Positions 8,113 to 16,776 of a stretch of DNA of 64,000 bases are shown piece after piece. Both the position numbers and the translations under genes were made by a program. The DNA is from Ensifer aridi (GTDB taxonomy: Bacteria; Pseudomonadota; Alphaproteobacteria; Rhizobiales; Rhizobiaceae): contig NZ_LUAV01000004.1 of NCBI RefSeq assembly GCF_002078505.1, positions 450,567 through 514,566 on the forward strand. The letters are read 5' to 3'. A model generated the notes under the pieces. The model saw only the letters and a list, made by a program, of their open reading frames with translations. It did not search any database and had not been told where the DNA came from. Each line of letters starts with the position of its first letter. Position 1 is the first letter of the stretch.

Positions 8113-8565
8113 CGGGCGCCCGAGCGCCGTAAATGTCGCATGCGCCTGGCCGCGGTGATGGGTCTGGTGGTTGAAGAAATGCGCGAGCGTCGGTCCGAGC
8201 TTTTGTGTGATATCGCCCGGCATGGTCAATGGTGAGTAGGTGACGTGCGCGCTAAGCCGCGCCTCGTCGAGGCTGCCGACCCAGGCGATGATGCGCTCGT
8301 CCTCCGCCGCCCGTGCCGCGGTCAGTGCGGCGAGGTCTTCGTGGAGGATGGCATCGAGCCTCGAGGGTGCATCGCCCCCGCGCGTGAACCGCTTCATCCA
8401 GATCCGGTCGGCGGCGAGAAGGTGGCTGAGCGTCCCGTGCAGCGAGCCGAAGAAGGCTCCCTTGTTCTCGCGGAACTCGGCATCGGAGAGCTCCGCGGCG
8501 GCCGCGTAGAGCCGTCGGTTGGCCCAGCGATTGTAGTCGGCAAACATTCGAAAATGATCGAGCAT
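8053..8565 (-). CDS. DinB family protein
   Basis: A 170-residue protein of the DinB/YfiT four-helix-bundle superfamily. Typical features are the N-terminal MLDHFRMFADYNRWANRRLY, the histidine in LSHLLAADRIWMKRF, and the C-terminal HFFNHQTHHRGQAHATFTALG that supplies the metal-binding histidines. Proteins of this family bind a divalent metal and some act as thiol-dependent transferases; the role of this one is unknown. I chose ATG 8565, which has AGGAGA seven bases upstream; an upstream in-frame start is less likely. Its last 60 bases overlap the end of the facing fusion-protein gene. Confidence 0.85.
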   Translation of the reverse strand: MLDHFRMFADYNRWANRRLYAAAAELSDAEFRENKGAFFGSLHGTLSHLLAADRIWMKRFTRGGDAPSRLDAILHEDLAALTAARAAEDERIIAWVGSLDEARLSAHVTYSPLTMPGDITQKLGPTLAHFFNHQTHHRGQAHATFTALGRPSLTLDLVFFLRTEGEKWAI

Positions 8566-8704
8566 CGGCAATCTCCTCGTATGATCCCTCACGCTACCGC
8601 GAATCTGTATTCCGGTGTCGAATGCTACTCATGAAATTTAATGATTTGATCTGAGAGCGTGTCTCCCATCGAATGGACCACCGACACCGTCAGAAGGAGA
8701 CCGC

Positions 8705-9394
8705 ATGACCCGCACGCTCTATGCACTGTCTGGAACCGACAAGGCCCGCCCGTTTTCACCGCATGTGTGGAAAACCAAGCTTTCGCTCGCTCATAAGGGG
8801 CTCGCATTCGACATCACCCCGGTTGGCTTCACCGAGATTCCGAGGCTGGAGCAGGGGGCGACGAGAATCGTCCCGCTGCTACGCGATGGCGGTAAACTCG
8901 TGAGCGACAGCTTCGATATCGCGGTCTATCTTGAGGGGGCCTATCCCGAGCGGCCGACATTGTTTGCCGGCGAGGGCGGCAAGGCGATGGCCCGCTTCGT
9001 CGAGGGGTGGTCGCAGATGACGCTTCATCCGGCGATCGTGCGCATTGCGATCATGGACATTCACGACCGCCTCGATCCGGTGGACCAAGCCTACTTCCGG
9101 ACAAGCCGCGAGGAACGCTTCGGAAAATCGCTGGAGGCAGTCGCTGAAGCGGGGCGAGCAGACCTCGAAACCTTCTCGGCGAAGCTGGAACCGCTTCGCC
9201 ATATGCTCAAGTTCCAGCCCTTCCTCGGCGGCGATCGGCCGTTGTTTTCCGATTATATCGTCTTCGGCGCATTGCAATGGGCGCGCATCGTCTCACCGCA
9301 CCGACTGCTTGCCGAGGGTGACGTCGTGACCGACTGGTTTGAGCGTTGTCTCGATCTGCACGACGGCCTCGGCCGCTCCGTGACAGCGGCGTGA
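8705..9394 (+). CDS. Glutathione S-transferase family protein
   Basis: A 229-residue cytosolic protein with the two-part GST fold. The N-terminal thioredoxin-like domain has [21 protein letters not shown], then a cis-proline region near [24 protein letters not shown], where the SDSFDIA segment binds the glutathione glutamyl group. The all-helical C-terminal domain ends with [23 protein letters not shown] precedes the start at good spacing. The substrate is unknown; its N-terminal serine/proline pattern resembles beta-etherase-like GSTs. It is followed by ndk on the same strand about 100 bases away. Confidence 0.85.
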   Translation: MTRTLYALSGTDKARPFSPHVWKTKLSLAHKGLAFDITPVGFTEIPRLEQGATRIVPLLRDGGKLVSDSFDIAVYLEGAYPERPTLFAGEGGKAMARFVEGWSQMTLHPAIVRIAIMDIHDRLDPVDQAYFRTSREERFGKSLEAVAEAGRADLETFSAKLEPLRHMLKFQPFLGGDRPLFSDYIVFGALQWARIVSPHRLLAEGDVVTDWFERCLDLHDGLGRSVTAA

Positions 9395-9498
9395 AACAAT
9401 CGCCGGCGGCGGCGAATCATCGCCGCGCCCCCTTGTTTTGGGCGGAATTGGCGGCTAATGAACCGCCACTTTTCTCAAGAAAACGAGGGATTGAGCCA

Positions 9499-9921
9499 AT
9501 GGCGATTGAACGTACCTTTTCGATGATCAAGCCGGATGCGACGAAGCGCAACCTGACCGGCGCCATCACCAAGATGCTCGAAGATGCCGGCCTGCGCGTC
9601 GTGGCGTCGAAGCGCGTCTGGATGAGCCGCCGCGAAGCCGAGGGCTTCTACGCCGTTCACAAGGATCGCCCGTTCTTCGGCGAACTGGTCGAGTTCATGT
9701 CCTCCGGCCCGACTGTCGTTCAGGTCCTTGAAGGCGAGAACGCCATTGCCAAGAACCGCGAAGTGATGGGCGCCACCAACCCGGCCAATGCTGCCGAAGG
9801 CACCATTCGGAAGGTTCATGCGCTGTCGATCGGCGAAAACTCGGTCCACGGTTCCGATGGTCCGGAAACGGCTGCCGAAGAAATCGCCTACTGGTTCGCC
9901 GGCACCGAGATCGTCGGCTGA
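9499..9921 (+). CDS. ndk: Nucleoside diphosphate kinase
   Basis: A 140-residue enzyme that transfers the gamma-phosphate of ATP to nucleoside diphosphates through a phospho-histidine, balancing the NTP and dNTP pools. The whole chain is typical: [15 protein letters not shown] at the start, [15 protein letters not shown] in the middle, and the active-site histidine in [12 protein letters not shown] near residue 117. Length is standard. The start is set by the family N-terminus MAIERTF; a longer upstream reading has no homology. A bidirectional terminator follows. Confidence 0.97.
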   Translation: MAIERTFSMIKPDATKRNLTGAITKMLEDAGLRVVASKRVWMSRREAEGFYAVHKDRPFFGELVEFMSSGPTVVQVLEGENAIAKNREVMGATNPANAAEGTIRKVHALSIGENSVHGSDGPETAAEEIAYWFAGTEIVG

Positions 9922-9971
9922 TTAGGCTTTCTTCGTTTCGGTCTCTAAAGACCTGGAATGATTCTTGAAAT

Positions 9972-9994
9972 GGGGCGGAGACGCCCCGTTTTTT
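9972..9994. terminator. Bidirectional terminator between ndk and lipoprotein gene
   Basis: A GGGGCG/CGCCCC stem (9972-9977 with 9982-9987) and a 4-base loop, followed by GTTTTTT. It serves ndk and overlaps the stop codon of the facing lipoprotein gene. Confidence 0.85.
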
Positions 9995-10496
9995 ACGCCG
10001 GGCAGGCGGCCGTGTCGAAGTGCGTCGGCGCCAATCCGTTCCTGAAGACTTCCGGGTTCTTGTCGTAGGCCGGCCCCACGACCAACGGCTTTGCCGGCAT
10101 GACGCTCTGATCGACGTCGGAAATCACCGTCGTTTCCAGTTTCTGCAGCGTTGCCCCGTCCGGCCCCTTGACCTCGATTGTTACGGCATAGGGCCTCTCC
10201 TTCCTGACGCAGGTGATGTCAGGGCTCTCCAGCACCACCTTGTCGAGCTTCGGGAAGAGCTTGCGCGTGAGCGTCAGCGGTTCGCCGCCCGCCGGATTCT
10301 CGAAGGTCGCCATAACGATGCTGCCGTCCGGCACCGGTTCCGTCTTCTGGAGCGTGATCGTGTAGGTGGCATAGGCCAGCCGATAGTTGAAGACGAACAT
10401 CTTGCCGGTGAGCTTCAGCGGATCCGGCCCGGTTTCGCGCTGGCAACCGGCGAGCATCACGGCCGCGACCAGAGCGGGCAGCACGACATTCTTCAT
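9993..10496 (-). CDS. Predicted lipoprotein, function unknown
   Basis: A 167-residue protein with a short signal sequence and lipobox (ALVAAVMLAGC, cysteine near residue 18), so probably anchored to a membrane facing the periplasm. After it comes a beta-rich region (MFVFNYRLAYATYTITLQK) and a second half with one more cysteine (SPDITCVRKERPY) and a near-terminal cysteine, DTAACPA. I do not recognise a family. Its ATG overlaps the stop of the CGNR regulator gene as ATGA, so the two are translationally coupled. Confidence 0.75.
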   Translation of the reverse strand: MKNVVLPALVAAVMLAGCQRETGPDPLKLTGKMFVFNYRLAYATYTITLQKTEPVPDGSIVMATFENPAGGEPLTLTRKLFPKLDKVVLESPDITCVRKERPYAVTIEVKGPDGATLQKLETTVISDVDQSVMPAKPLVVGPAYDKNPEVFRNGLAPTHFDTAACPA

Positions 10497-11050
10497 GGCT
10501 GGGTTCCTTTCTTGTTGCGGCGATAGTGGCGCCTCGCCTTCGTCCGGTTGCCGCAAACGGCCATGTCGCACCACGTCCGGCTTTTGTTGCGGCTGCGGTC
10601 GAGGAACAGCCATTCGCAATTGGGGCAGATCTTCAGGCGCTCGGGCTCCGGGCTGGCGATAAGGCTGAGCGCCGAATGCGCGGTGGCCGCGTCCAGCGAC
10701 GTGCCATTCGCGTTCACGGGCTGGCGCAGCACGGTGGCGATCGCCTCGAGCAAATCCGCAAGCAGGTCGGGTCGATCTTCCGCGCGCACCACCGCGCGGA
10801 AATGACGGTCCGTCGCCTCGCGCAATTCGATCAATGACTTTCGGTTTTCGGGTCGGGCAGGGAGAAGGGGGCCGAAACGCTCTCTTTCGAAGCCGTAGCG
10901 ATTGGCGGCCTCCGCAAAGGCATCCATCGCCAAGGGCTCCGCGAAGCGGTCGATGCGGCGCTCGGGATCGAAGCGCAGGACGACGGAATTGGCGACATCC
11001 AACGCCAATGCGCCGCCGGCGAATCTATGTGCGGTCCATGTGAAGCTCAT
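10493..11050 (-). CDS. CGNR zinc-finger (ABATE domain) regulator
   Basis: A 185-residue protein. Residues about 1-125 match the ABATE stress-response domain (RFAGGALALDVANSVV at the start), and the C-terminus is a CGNR zinc finger: CPNC at about residue 141, then RTWCDMAVCGNRTKARRHYRR. The four cysteines bind zinc and the basic tail suits DNA binding; such proteins are thought to be transcription regulators. AGGAG precedes the ATG. A perfect palindrome sits ten bases upstream of the start, between this gene and a divergent permease, and is the natural operator candidate. Confidence 0.85.
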   Translation of the reverse strand: MSFTWTAHRFAGGALALDVANSVVLRFDPERRIDRFAEPLAMDAFAEAANRYGFERERFGPLLPARPENRKSLIELREATDRHFRAVVRAEDRPDLLADLLEAIATVLRQPVNANGTSLDAATAHSALSLIASPEPERLKICPNCEWLFLDRSRNKSRTWCDMAVCGNRTKARRHYRRNKKGTQP

Positions 11051-11059
11051 CCGAACTCC

Positions 11060-11087
11060 TAACTGGTAAAATCAATTTTACCAGTTA
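11060..11087. promoter_or_regulatory. 28-bp perfect palindrome, probable operator
   Basis: Two 13-bp arms (11060-11072, TAACTGGTAAAAT, and 11075-11087) around a 2-base centre form a perfect palindrome. It fills the short gap between the divergent CGNR regulator and the LivH-like permease. Symmetry, AT-rich core and position favour a dimeric regulator binding site, most simply that of the CGNR protein itself, controlling both genes. Confidence 0.75.
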
Positions 11088-11116
11088 TAGTGCTTCTGTC
11101 ACTATGCGGATGCGCC

Positions 11117-12013
11117 ATGGCCTATTTTCTCCAGCAAATCGCCAATGCCGTGCCGGTGGCGGCGCTCTATGCGGCCCTCGCCTTCGGCTATGCGATCGCT
11201 TTTGCCGTGACACGACGAGCGGATCTGACCTACGGCGCACTCTTCGCCTTTGCCGGGCAGATGTTCGTGCTCTTCGCGGATTTCGGCTGGAATCGGCTCT
11301 GGCTGGTAATGCCGGCGGCGCTTGGCCTCGGAGCGGCCGCGGCGCTGACCTTCGGGCTTGGCGCCGGTGTCGTCGCCGGACGCTATGTCATGCGGCCCCT
11401 GGCCTTCTCCTCGGCCAATGCCGTGGTCGTTGCCTCGCTCGGCAGCTTGCTGGTGCTCATGGAGACCGCCCGGCTCGCCTCGGAGACGCGGAGCCTGTGG
11501 CTGCCGCCCTTCCTGAACGACGTCATCGTGTTCTGGCCGAATCCCGAATTTCCGGTGGCGCTGACCGTCGTCCAACTCATCAACACCGCGCTGATGGCGG
11601 GCCTCGTTGCCGGCGGCCACTGGCTGCTGAACCACTCCTACGTCGGACGCTACTGGCGCGCCGTCTCGGAGGATCGCGAGGCTGCCGCACTCTGCGGCAT
11701 CAACCCCGCGACGGTCTACATCGTGGCCTATGGCGCGGCGTCGCTAATTGCTGCCTTCTGCGGAATTCTCGCCGCTTCCTATTACGGCAACATGGATTTC
11801 GGTACCGGTTTGACCTTCGGCGTCAAGGTCCTCTTCATTGCCGCGATTGGCGGGCAGACGGCACCGCTGTTGGCGGCGCTCGGAGCAGCCGGTGTCGGCC
11901 TTGTCGAGACGCTATGGAGCGCCTACGGGCCGATCCTCTGGCGCGATTTCGCGATCTTCGGATTCCTGGTGATCGTGCTGGTGGTCACGCGCCGGGAAAA
12001 GGCAATTCCCTGA
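11117..12013 (+). CDS. Branched-chain amino acid ABC permease, LivH-like
   Basis: A 298-residue integral membrane protein of the LivH family. It has about eight hydrophobic segments and family landmarks: ALYAALAFGYAIAFAVTRRADLTYGALFAFAG near the N-terminus, and RYWRAVSEDREAAALCGINPATVYIVAYG, the cytoplasmic loop that contacts the ABC ATPase. Such permeases pair with LivM, two ATPases and a binding protein, but none is encoded nearby, so this is an orphan permease. Start is uncertain: GTG at 11090 would add nine residues. It is divergent from the CGNR gene and shares the palindrome. Confidence 0.82.
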   Translation: MAYFLQQIANAVPVAALYAALAFGYAIAFAVTRRADLTYGALFAFAGQMFVLFADFGWNRLWLVMPAALGLGAAAALTFGLGAGVVAGRYVMRPLAFSSANAVVVASLGSLLVLMETARLASETRSLWLPPFLNDVIVFWPNPEFPVALTVVQLINTALMAGLVAGGHWLLNHSYVGRYWRAVSEDREAAALCGINPATVYIVAYGAASLIAAFCGILAASYYGNMDFGTGLTFGVKVLFIAAIGGQTAPLLAALGAAGVGLVETLWSAYGPILWRDFAIFGFLVIVLVVTRREKAIP

Positions 12014-12055
12014 CGAGGGGCGGATTGGCCCGATCCGTCCCGAGATCGTCTTGAG

Positions 12056-12526
12056 TTAAGGCTTGCGCGTCCAGCGATCGCGCGCCGCGTCATCGGCGTC
12101 TTTGGCGCTGACCCATTCGCCGATGCTGCCATCGACGTGATGTTCCTTTTTCCAGAAGGGAGCCGACGTCTTCAGGAAGTCCATGATGAAGTTCGCCCCA
12201 TCGAACGCCGCCTGCCGGTGCGGCGAGGCGGCGATCACCAGCACGATGTTCTCGCCGGGCGTGATCTTGCCGAAACGATGGATGGCGGTTGCGGCCTGCA
12301 GACCGAAGCGTTCGACCGCCTCGTGGCAGATCCGCTCGATTTCCGCCTCGGCCATGCCAGGATAATGTTCGAGTTCAAGCGCGCTGAGCGCTCCCGCCTC
12401 GTCACGGCAAAGCCCGGAGAACGTGACGACCGCGCCGATGTCGCTCCGCTCTCGGCGAAGCGCGGAGACTTCGGCGTCAAGGTCGAAGTCTTCGCGCTGG
12501 ACGCGCACGATGACGGGGGCGTTCAT
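12056..12526 (-). CDS. moaE: Molybdopterin synthase catalytic subunit
   Basis: A 156-residue MoaE. With MoaD it converts cyclic pyranopterin monophosphate to molybdopterin by adding two sulfurs. Landmarks are FSGLCRDEAGALSALELEHYPGMAEAEI, HRFGKITPGE and the active-site lysines in SAPFWKKE. It starts five bases after the moaD stop, in an apparent pgsA-moaD-moaE run. The product is needed by the bis-MGD oxidoreductase encoded at 20.2 kb. Confidence 0.95.
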   Translation of the reverse strand: MNAPVIVRVQREDFDLDAEVSALRRERSDIGAVVTFSGLCRDEAGALSALELEHYPGMAEAEIERICHEAVERFGLQAATAIHRFGKITPGENIVLVIAASPHRQAAFDGANFIMDFLKTSAPFWKKEHHVDGSIGEWVSAKDADDAARDRWTRKP

Positions 12527-12531
12527 GGTCT

Positions 12532-12792
12532 TCAGCCGCCCGTCATCGGCGGGAAGAGGGCGATCTCGCGGGCGCCGGCGATCGGCTCCGCGTGATCGAC
12601 ATGTTCCTGATTGATCGCCGCGCGGATGACGTTCTGGTGTTCGAACGCGGCTTCGTATTCCTCGCCCCGGGTCTTCAGATGCGCGATGAGATCGGCGACG
12701 GTGACGACATCCGCCGGCAGGTCCAGCATCTCCTCACCCTTGCCGATACGCTCCCGTACCCAGGAAAAATAGACGAGGTTTACCGTGCTCAT
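12532..12792 (-). CDS. moaD: Molybdopterin synthase sulfur-carrier subunit
   Basis: An 86-residue ubiquitin-like protein ending in MTGG; the terminal Gly-Gly becomes the thiocarboxylate that donates sulfur in molybdopterin synthesis. LVYFSWVRERIGKGEE at the start and EIALFPPMTGG at the end are typical MoaD. Its first codons overlap the end of pgsA by four bases (ATGA), implying translational coupling. Confidence 0.93.
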   Translation of the reverse strand: MSTVNLVYFSWVRERIGKGEEMLDLPADVVTVADLIAHLKTRGEEYEAAFEHQNVIRAAINQEHVDHAEPIAGAREIALFPPMTGG

Positions 12793-13397
12793 TCGTTGAC
12801 CACATGTTTCAGGCCGGCGCGGAAGTAGTCATAGCCGGTATAGAGCGTGATTGCTGCCGCGATCCACAGGAGCAGAATACCCGCTTCGGTGATATAGGGC
12901 ACGATCTTGTCGCCAGCGGGACCGGCAAGCAGGAAGGCGATCGCCACCATCTGGATGGTCGTCTTCCATTTGGCGATCCGCGTCACGGGTACGCTGACCT
13001 TGAGCGCCGCCAGATACTCGCGCAGACCGGAGACGAGGATTTCGCGGCAGAGAATGATGATGGCCGCCCAGATCGACCAGCCGGCGATCGTCCCGTCCGC
13101 GGCGACGAGCAGGAGGATCGATGCGACGAGCAGCTTATCGGCGATCGGATCGAGCATGCGGCCGATATTCGACGTCTGCTTCCATACACGGGCGAGATAG
13201 CCGTCGAAGAAGTCGGTGATCGAGGCGGTGATGAACAGGACGAGTGCTACCCAGCGCGCAAAATCCGAGCTGTGAAGCCTGCCCTCGATGAAGAAGCAAA
13301 GGACGATCAGCGGTACGATGAGGATACGGAAATAGGTCAGGAGATTGGGGAGGCTATAGGCAATGGGCGTTGGCATGGACTCGGTTTCTCTGGACAC
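12789..13397 (-). CDS. pgsA: CDP-diacylglycerol-glycerol-3-phosphate 3-phosphatidyltransferase
   Basis: A 202-residue inner-membrane enzyme that makes phosphatidylglycerol phosphate, the committed step to phosphatidylglycerol and cardiolipin. The CDP-alcohol phosphotransferase signature is complete: DGYLAR, then eight residues, G, RML, D, PIA, D. Four to five hydrophobic segments surround it. The start is taken as GTG 13397, which has GAGGGA upstream; ATG 13376 is the alternative. Phosphatidylglycerol is the substrate for LpiA, encoded at 23 kb. Confidence 0.93.
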   Translation of the reverse strand: MSRETESMPTPIAYSLPNLLTYFRILIVPLIVLCFFIEGRLHSSDFARWVALVLFITASITDFFDGYLARVWKQTSNIGRMLDPIADKLLVASILLLVAADGTIAGWSIWAAIIILCREILVSGLREYLAALKVSVPVTRIAKWKTTIQMVAIAFLLAGPAGDKIVPYITEAGILLLWIAAAITLYTGYDYFRAGLKHVVNE

Positions 13398-13629
13398 GAC
13401 AATCCCTCACTTCCCGCGATCTAGGGTCATCGGCGCGATCTATTCTCATTCGGTTGGAGCAGGAGAGGCTTGATTTGTCTTTCCCATGCCACCGGGTTTC
13501 AGGTGTACAGAATGACTTTGCGACCACAAGGTCAACAGCCATTGTGCAACGACTGTCATATTTGCGGGATTTCGTCTGAACGCAGGCTGAATTGCGCCAG
13601 CAGTTGAATACCCTACAGCGACCTGCAGG

Positions 13630-15651
13630 TCATTTGGAGGCGTCCTCGTGGAAATGTTCGTAGACGAGGCGAGCCACCGTTTCCGAAATGCCGTTAACGG
13701 CCATCAGGTCGTTGATGCCGGCGCGCGAGACCGCCTTCGCGGTGCCGAAATGGGTAAGGAGCGCCCGCTTGCGCGTCGGGCCGATCCCGGCGATCTCGTC
13801 GAGCGGGTTCTTCACCATCTCCTTCTTCCGCCGCGCCCTGTGTGAGCCGATCGCAAAACGGTGGGCTTCGTCGCGTAGCCGCTGGATGAAGTAGAGCACC
13901 GGATCGCGCGGCGGCAGCGTGAAGCTTTCCTTGCCTTCGACGAAGAAGCGCTCGCGCCCGGCGTCGCGATCGACGCCCTTGGCAACGCCGATCGCCGTCA
14001 CGCAGTCCTCGACATCGAGTTCCTTGAGAATGGCGCGAACGGCCGTCATCTGTCCCTGGCCGCCGTCGATCAGGATGACGTCCGGCCACGTCGGAAACGT
14101 GGCCTCTTCGCTGGCTTCGGCCGAACGGTCCGGCTTGCCTTCCTCTTTCAGCAGGCGCGAAAACCGCCGCGTCATGACTTCGCGCATCATGCCGAAGTCG
14201 TCGCCGGGCGTGATGTCGGTCGATTTGATGTTGAACTTGCGGTACTGGCCTTTGACGAAGCCTTCGGGGCCGGCCACCACCATGCCGCCGACCGCATTGG
14301 TGCCCATGATGTGCGAGTTGTCGTAGATCTCTATCCGTCGCGGCACGCGAGCGAGCTTAAAGGTCTCAGCGAAGCCTTCGAGCAGGCGCGACTGGGAGGC
14401 GGTCTCGGCGAGCTTGCGGCCATGAGCCTCGCGGGCGTTCGCGAGCGCGTGCTCGACGAGATCTTTCTTCTCGCCCCGCTGCGGCACGAGGATCGAAACC
14501 CTGTAGCCGGATTTCTCGCTGAGCGCCTGGGCGAGCAGTTCCTGCTCCTCGACCGTTTCGCAGAGGAGGATCTGCCGCGGGCACGGCTTGTCATCGTAGA
14601 ACTGCGCCAGAAACGCGCTGAGCACCTCGCTTGCGGGGAGCGAAGGGTCGGCTTTCGGGAAGTAGGCGCGGTTACCCCAGTTCTGCCCGGTGCGGAAGAA
14701 GAACACCTGGATGCAGGAAATGCCGCCTTCGTGGTGGATGGCGAAGACATCCGCTTCCTCGACGCCGGCCGGGTTGATGCCCTGGTGGCTTTGGACATGG
14801 CTCAGCGCCGCCAGGCGGTCGCGGTAGAGCGCCGCCCGTTCGAAATCGAGGTTCTCCGAGGCCTCGTGCATCGCGGCGGCAATCGTCTCCTTCACCGCCT
14901 GGCTCTTGCCGGACAGAAAGTCCTTTGCCTCGCGGACGAGCTCCGCATAGTCGGCATCGCTGATCTCGCTTGTGCAGGGGGCCGAACAGCGCTTGATCTG
15001 GTAGAGCAGGCAGGGACGCGTGCGCGTCTCGAAGACGCTGTCGGTGCAGGTTCTGAGAAGAAAGGCCCGCTGCAGCGAGTTGATGGTGCGCCCGACAGCG
15101 CCGGCGGACGCGAAGGGGCCGAAATAGTCGCCTTTGCGGCTGCGGGCGCCGCGATGTTTGTAGAGCGCGGGCGCCCGGGTGTCGCCGGTAACGACGATAT
15201 AGGGAAAGGACTTGTCGTCGCGCAAAAGCACGTTGAAGCGCGGACGCAGGCGCTTGATGAGGTTGGCTTCGAGCAAGAGCGCCTCGATCTCGGTCCGCGT
15301 CGTCACGAATTCCATGTTCGCGGTTTCGCGTACCATGCGCGCGATGCGGTTCGAATGGCCGCGTCCCTGGGCGTAGTTGCTCACCCGCTTCTTCAGGCTG
15401 CGAGCCTTGCCGACATAGAGCACGTCGCCGGCTTCGTTCAGCATCCGGTAGACGCCGGGTCCGTTCGGCAGAAGCTTGACAAAAGCCTGGATCAGCTCGG
15501 CGCCCCGGAGCCCTTGGGTTTCGGGCTGGCGCTCCGTCCATACGATCGCAGGTGCCGGCTTGCTCTCGGTCACCTCGAGCAGCTCGTCGTCCTCGTCGGT
15601 CTCAGTGCCGTCATAAAGGATGCCGCCATCCGTGGGCGTCTGCCCGTTCAT
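13630..15651 (-). CDS. uvrC: Excinuclease ABC subunit C
   Basis: A 673-residue nuclease that makes both incisions in UvrABC nucleotide-excision repair. Order of domains: a GIY-YIG nuclease ([29 protein letters not shown], about 50-85); a cysteine cluster near [13 protein letters not shown]; a UVR helical hairpin that binds UvrB ([21 protein letters not shown]); an RNase H-like domain with [16 protein letters not shown] and LIDGGQGQ; and tandem helix-hairpin-helix motifs ([29 protein letters not shown]). A variable acidic N-terminal extension of about 35 residues is present. The ATG overlaps the stop of the SDR gene (ATGA), so the two are coupled. Confidence 0.97.
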   Translation of the reverse strand: MNGQTPTDGGILYDGTETDEDDELLEVTESKPAPAIVWTERQPETQGLRGAELIQAFVKLLPNGPGVYRMLNEAGDVLYVGKARSLKKRVSNYAQGRGHSNRIARMVRETANMEFVTTRTEIEALLLEANLIKRLRPRFNVLLRDDKSFPYIVVTGDTRAPALYKHRGARSRKGDYFGPFASAGAVGRTINSLQRAFLLRTCTDSVFETRTRPCLLYQIKRCSAPCTSEISDADYAELVREAKDFLSGKSQAVKETIAAAMHEASENLDFERAALYRDRLAALSHVQSHQGINPAGVEEADVFAIHHEGGISCIQVFFFRTGQNWGNRAYFPKADPSLPASEVLSAFLAQFYDDKPCPRQILLCETVEEQELLAQALSEKSGYRVSILVPQRGEKKDLVEHALANAREAHGRKLAETASQSRLLEGFAETFKLARVPRRIEIYDNSHIMGTNAVGGMVVAGPEGFVKGQYRKFNIKSTDITPGDDFGMMREVMTRRFSRLLKEEGKPDRSAEASEEATFPTWPDVILIDGGQGQMTAVRAILKELDVEDCVTAIGVAKGVDRDAGRERFFVEGKESFTLPPRDPVLYFIQRLRDEAHRFAIGSHRARRKKEMVKNPLDEIAGIGPTRKRALLTHFGTAKAVSRAGINDLMAVNGISETVARLVYEHFHEDASK

Positions 15652-16412
15652 TCCACTATCTCCCGAATATCCGGCGTCTCCCAGGCAAGGTGCTGCCCGC
15701 CGTCAAGCGCGATCATCTGTCCGGTAACCGACGGCGTGTCGAAAAGGAAGCGGATCGCGCGTCCGAACTCGTCCAGTGCCGGGCCGCGTTTGAGGATCAA
15801 CGCCTCGACCTGCGCCTCGAAATCGCGCGGGTCCTGCCGTTCGTTCGGCAGCGTCGGTCCCGGTCCGATGCCGTTGACGCGAATGTCGGGGGCAAGCGCC
15901 TGGGCCATGGTCTGGGTTGCCGTCCAAAGCGCCGACTTGGACAGCATATAGGAATAAAAGCGCGGATTTGGAGACCAGACGCGCTGATCGATCACATTGA
16001 CGATGAGCCCGGAAACGTCGTCCGGTCGCTGGCGCGCGAAATCGCGGGCGAGCAGGGAAGGGGCTTTGACATGCAGTGCGAAATGCCGCTCCCACACCGC
16101 ATCGTCAAATTCCTCCAGACTGTCCTTGTTGAACACCGAGGCATTGTTGACGAGAAGATCGAGCGGGCCGAGCAGCTCGGCCGCTTCTTCGATCAGCCCG
16201 GATGCGGCATCGACCTCGGTGAGGTCCGCCCTAAGGGCGACCGCCTCGGCGCCGGCCGCCCTGACCTTTGCGGCAAGCGTCTCGGCCTCCGCGAACGAAT
16301 CGTTCGCATGAACGGCCACCGCGAACCCGTGTGCCGCCAAATCCTCAACTATTGCCCTACCGATGCGTCGAGCGCCGCCGGTAACAAGCGCCGCCTTGAT
16401 TGTCCTTTTCAA
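15648..16412 (-). CDS. SDR family oxidoreductase, pteridine reductase-like
   Basis: A 254-residue short-chain dehydrogenase. The cofactor motif is TGGARRIG (residues 11-18), with NNAS near residue 90. The catalytic tyrosine and lysine are in [10 protein letters not shown], and [12 protein letters not shown] follows. TGGARRIG in place of TGxxxGIG, together with this C-terminus, resembles pteridine/dihydromonapterin reductase-like SDRs, so NADPH is the likely cofactor; the substrate is inference. It is the first gene of an SDR-uvrC pair on the minus strand. Confidence 0.85.
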   Translation of the reverse strand: MKRTIKAALVTGGARRIGRAIVEDLAAHGFAVAVHANDSFAEAETLAAKVRAAGAEAVALRADLTEVDAASGLIEEAAELLGPLDLLVNNASVFNKDSLEEFDDAVWERHFALHVKAPSLLARDFARQRPDDVSGLIVNVIDQRVWSPNPRFYSYMLSKSALWTATQTMAQALAPDIRVNGIGPGPTLPNERQDPRDFEAQVEALILKRGPALDEFGRAIRFLFDTPSVTGQMIALDGGQHLAWETPDIREIVE

Positions 16413-16776
16413 CGTATCTTCCCGTTCCTCGAATCCGCTTTCTGAGTGGAGGAAGATATAGGCAAGAAGCGGTCGGCTGAACCTCTCCCCGAACGATTCA
16501 TTTCTGAAAAATTAATGTGATCGGCGTAATTTGCATTATTTCGTAATGTTACAGTATATATTTCGTTAATCTTGAGTTATGGTTAATAAAACCCCTGTGT
16601 CTGCGGTGCAACATCCAAGTTTGGCCGTGTTCGAGCCACCAAAATTTCACATTTTGGCTCTTGAGATTCCGCATTTCCTGATCAATTTCGAGCCAACCGG
16701 GCGGGTTAATCACAGATGTCCGGTGTTTCGTTGAAGAACAACTGCAACGGAACGCTGGTTCGAAAAGGAGAATAGT
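16413..16776. promoter_or_regulatory. AT-rich promoter region of the outer-membrane protein gene
   Basis: About 360 bases between divergent SDR and outer-membrane protein genes, markedly more AT-rich than its surroundings from 16500 to 16700. It holds an inverted repeat with 7-bp arms CCAAAAT/ATTTTGG (16639-16645 and 16651-16657), extendable to GAGCCA...TGGCTC with a 2-base bulge. The length and composition suggest a long 5' leader or several control sites for the downstream gene. No RNA gene is recognisable. Confidence 0.5.

Noticed and set aside
13398..13629. PHO-box-like CTGTCAT near 13553 in the uvrC-pgsA gap
   Set aside because: Only one half-site matches, and it points away from pgsA and into the end of uvrC.
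14311..15951. 546-codon open frame on the plus strand opposite uvrC
   Set aside because: uvrC on the minus strand has every family motif; the plus frame is an arginine-rich antisense reading kept open by high GC, with no recognisable domain.
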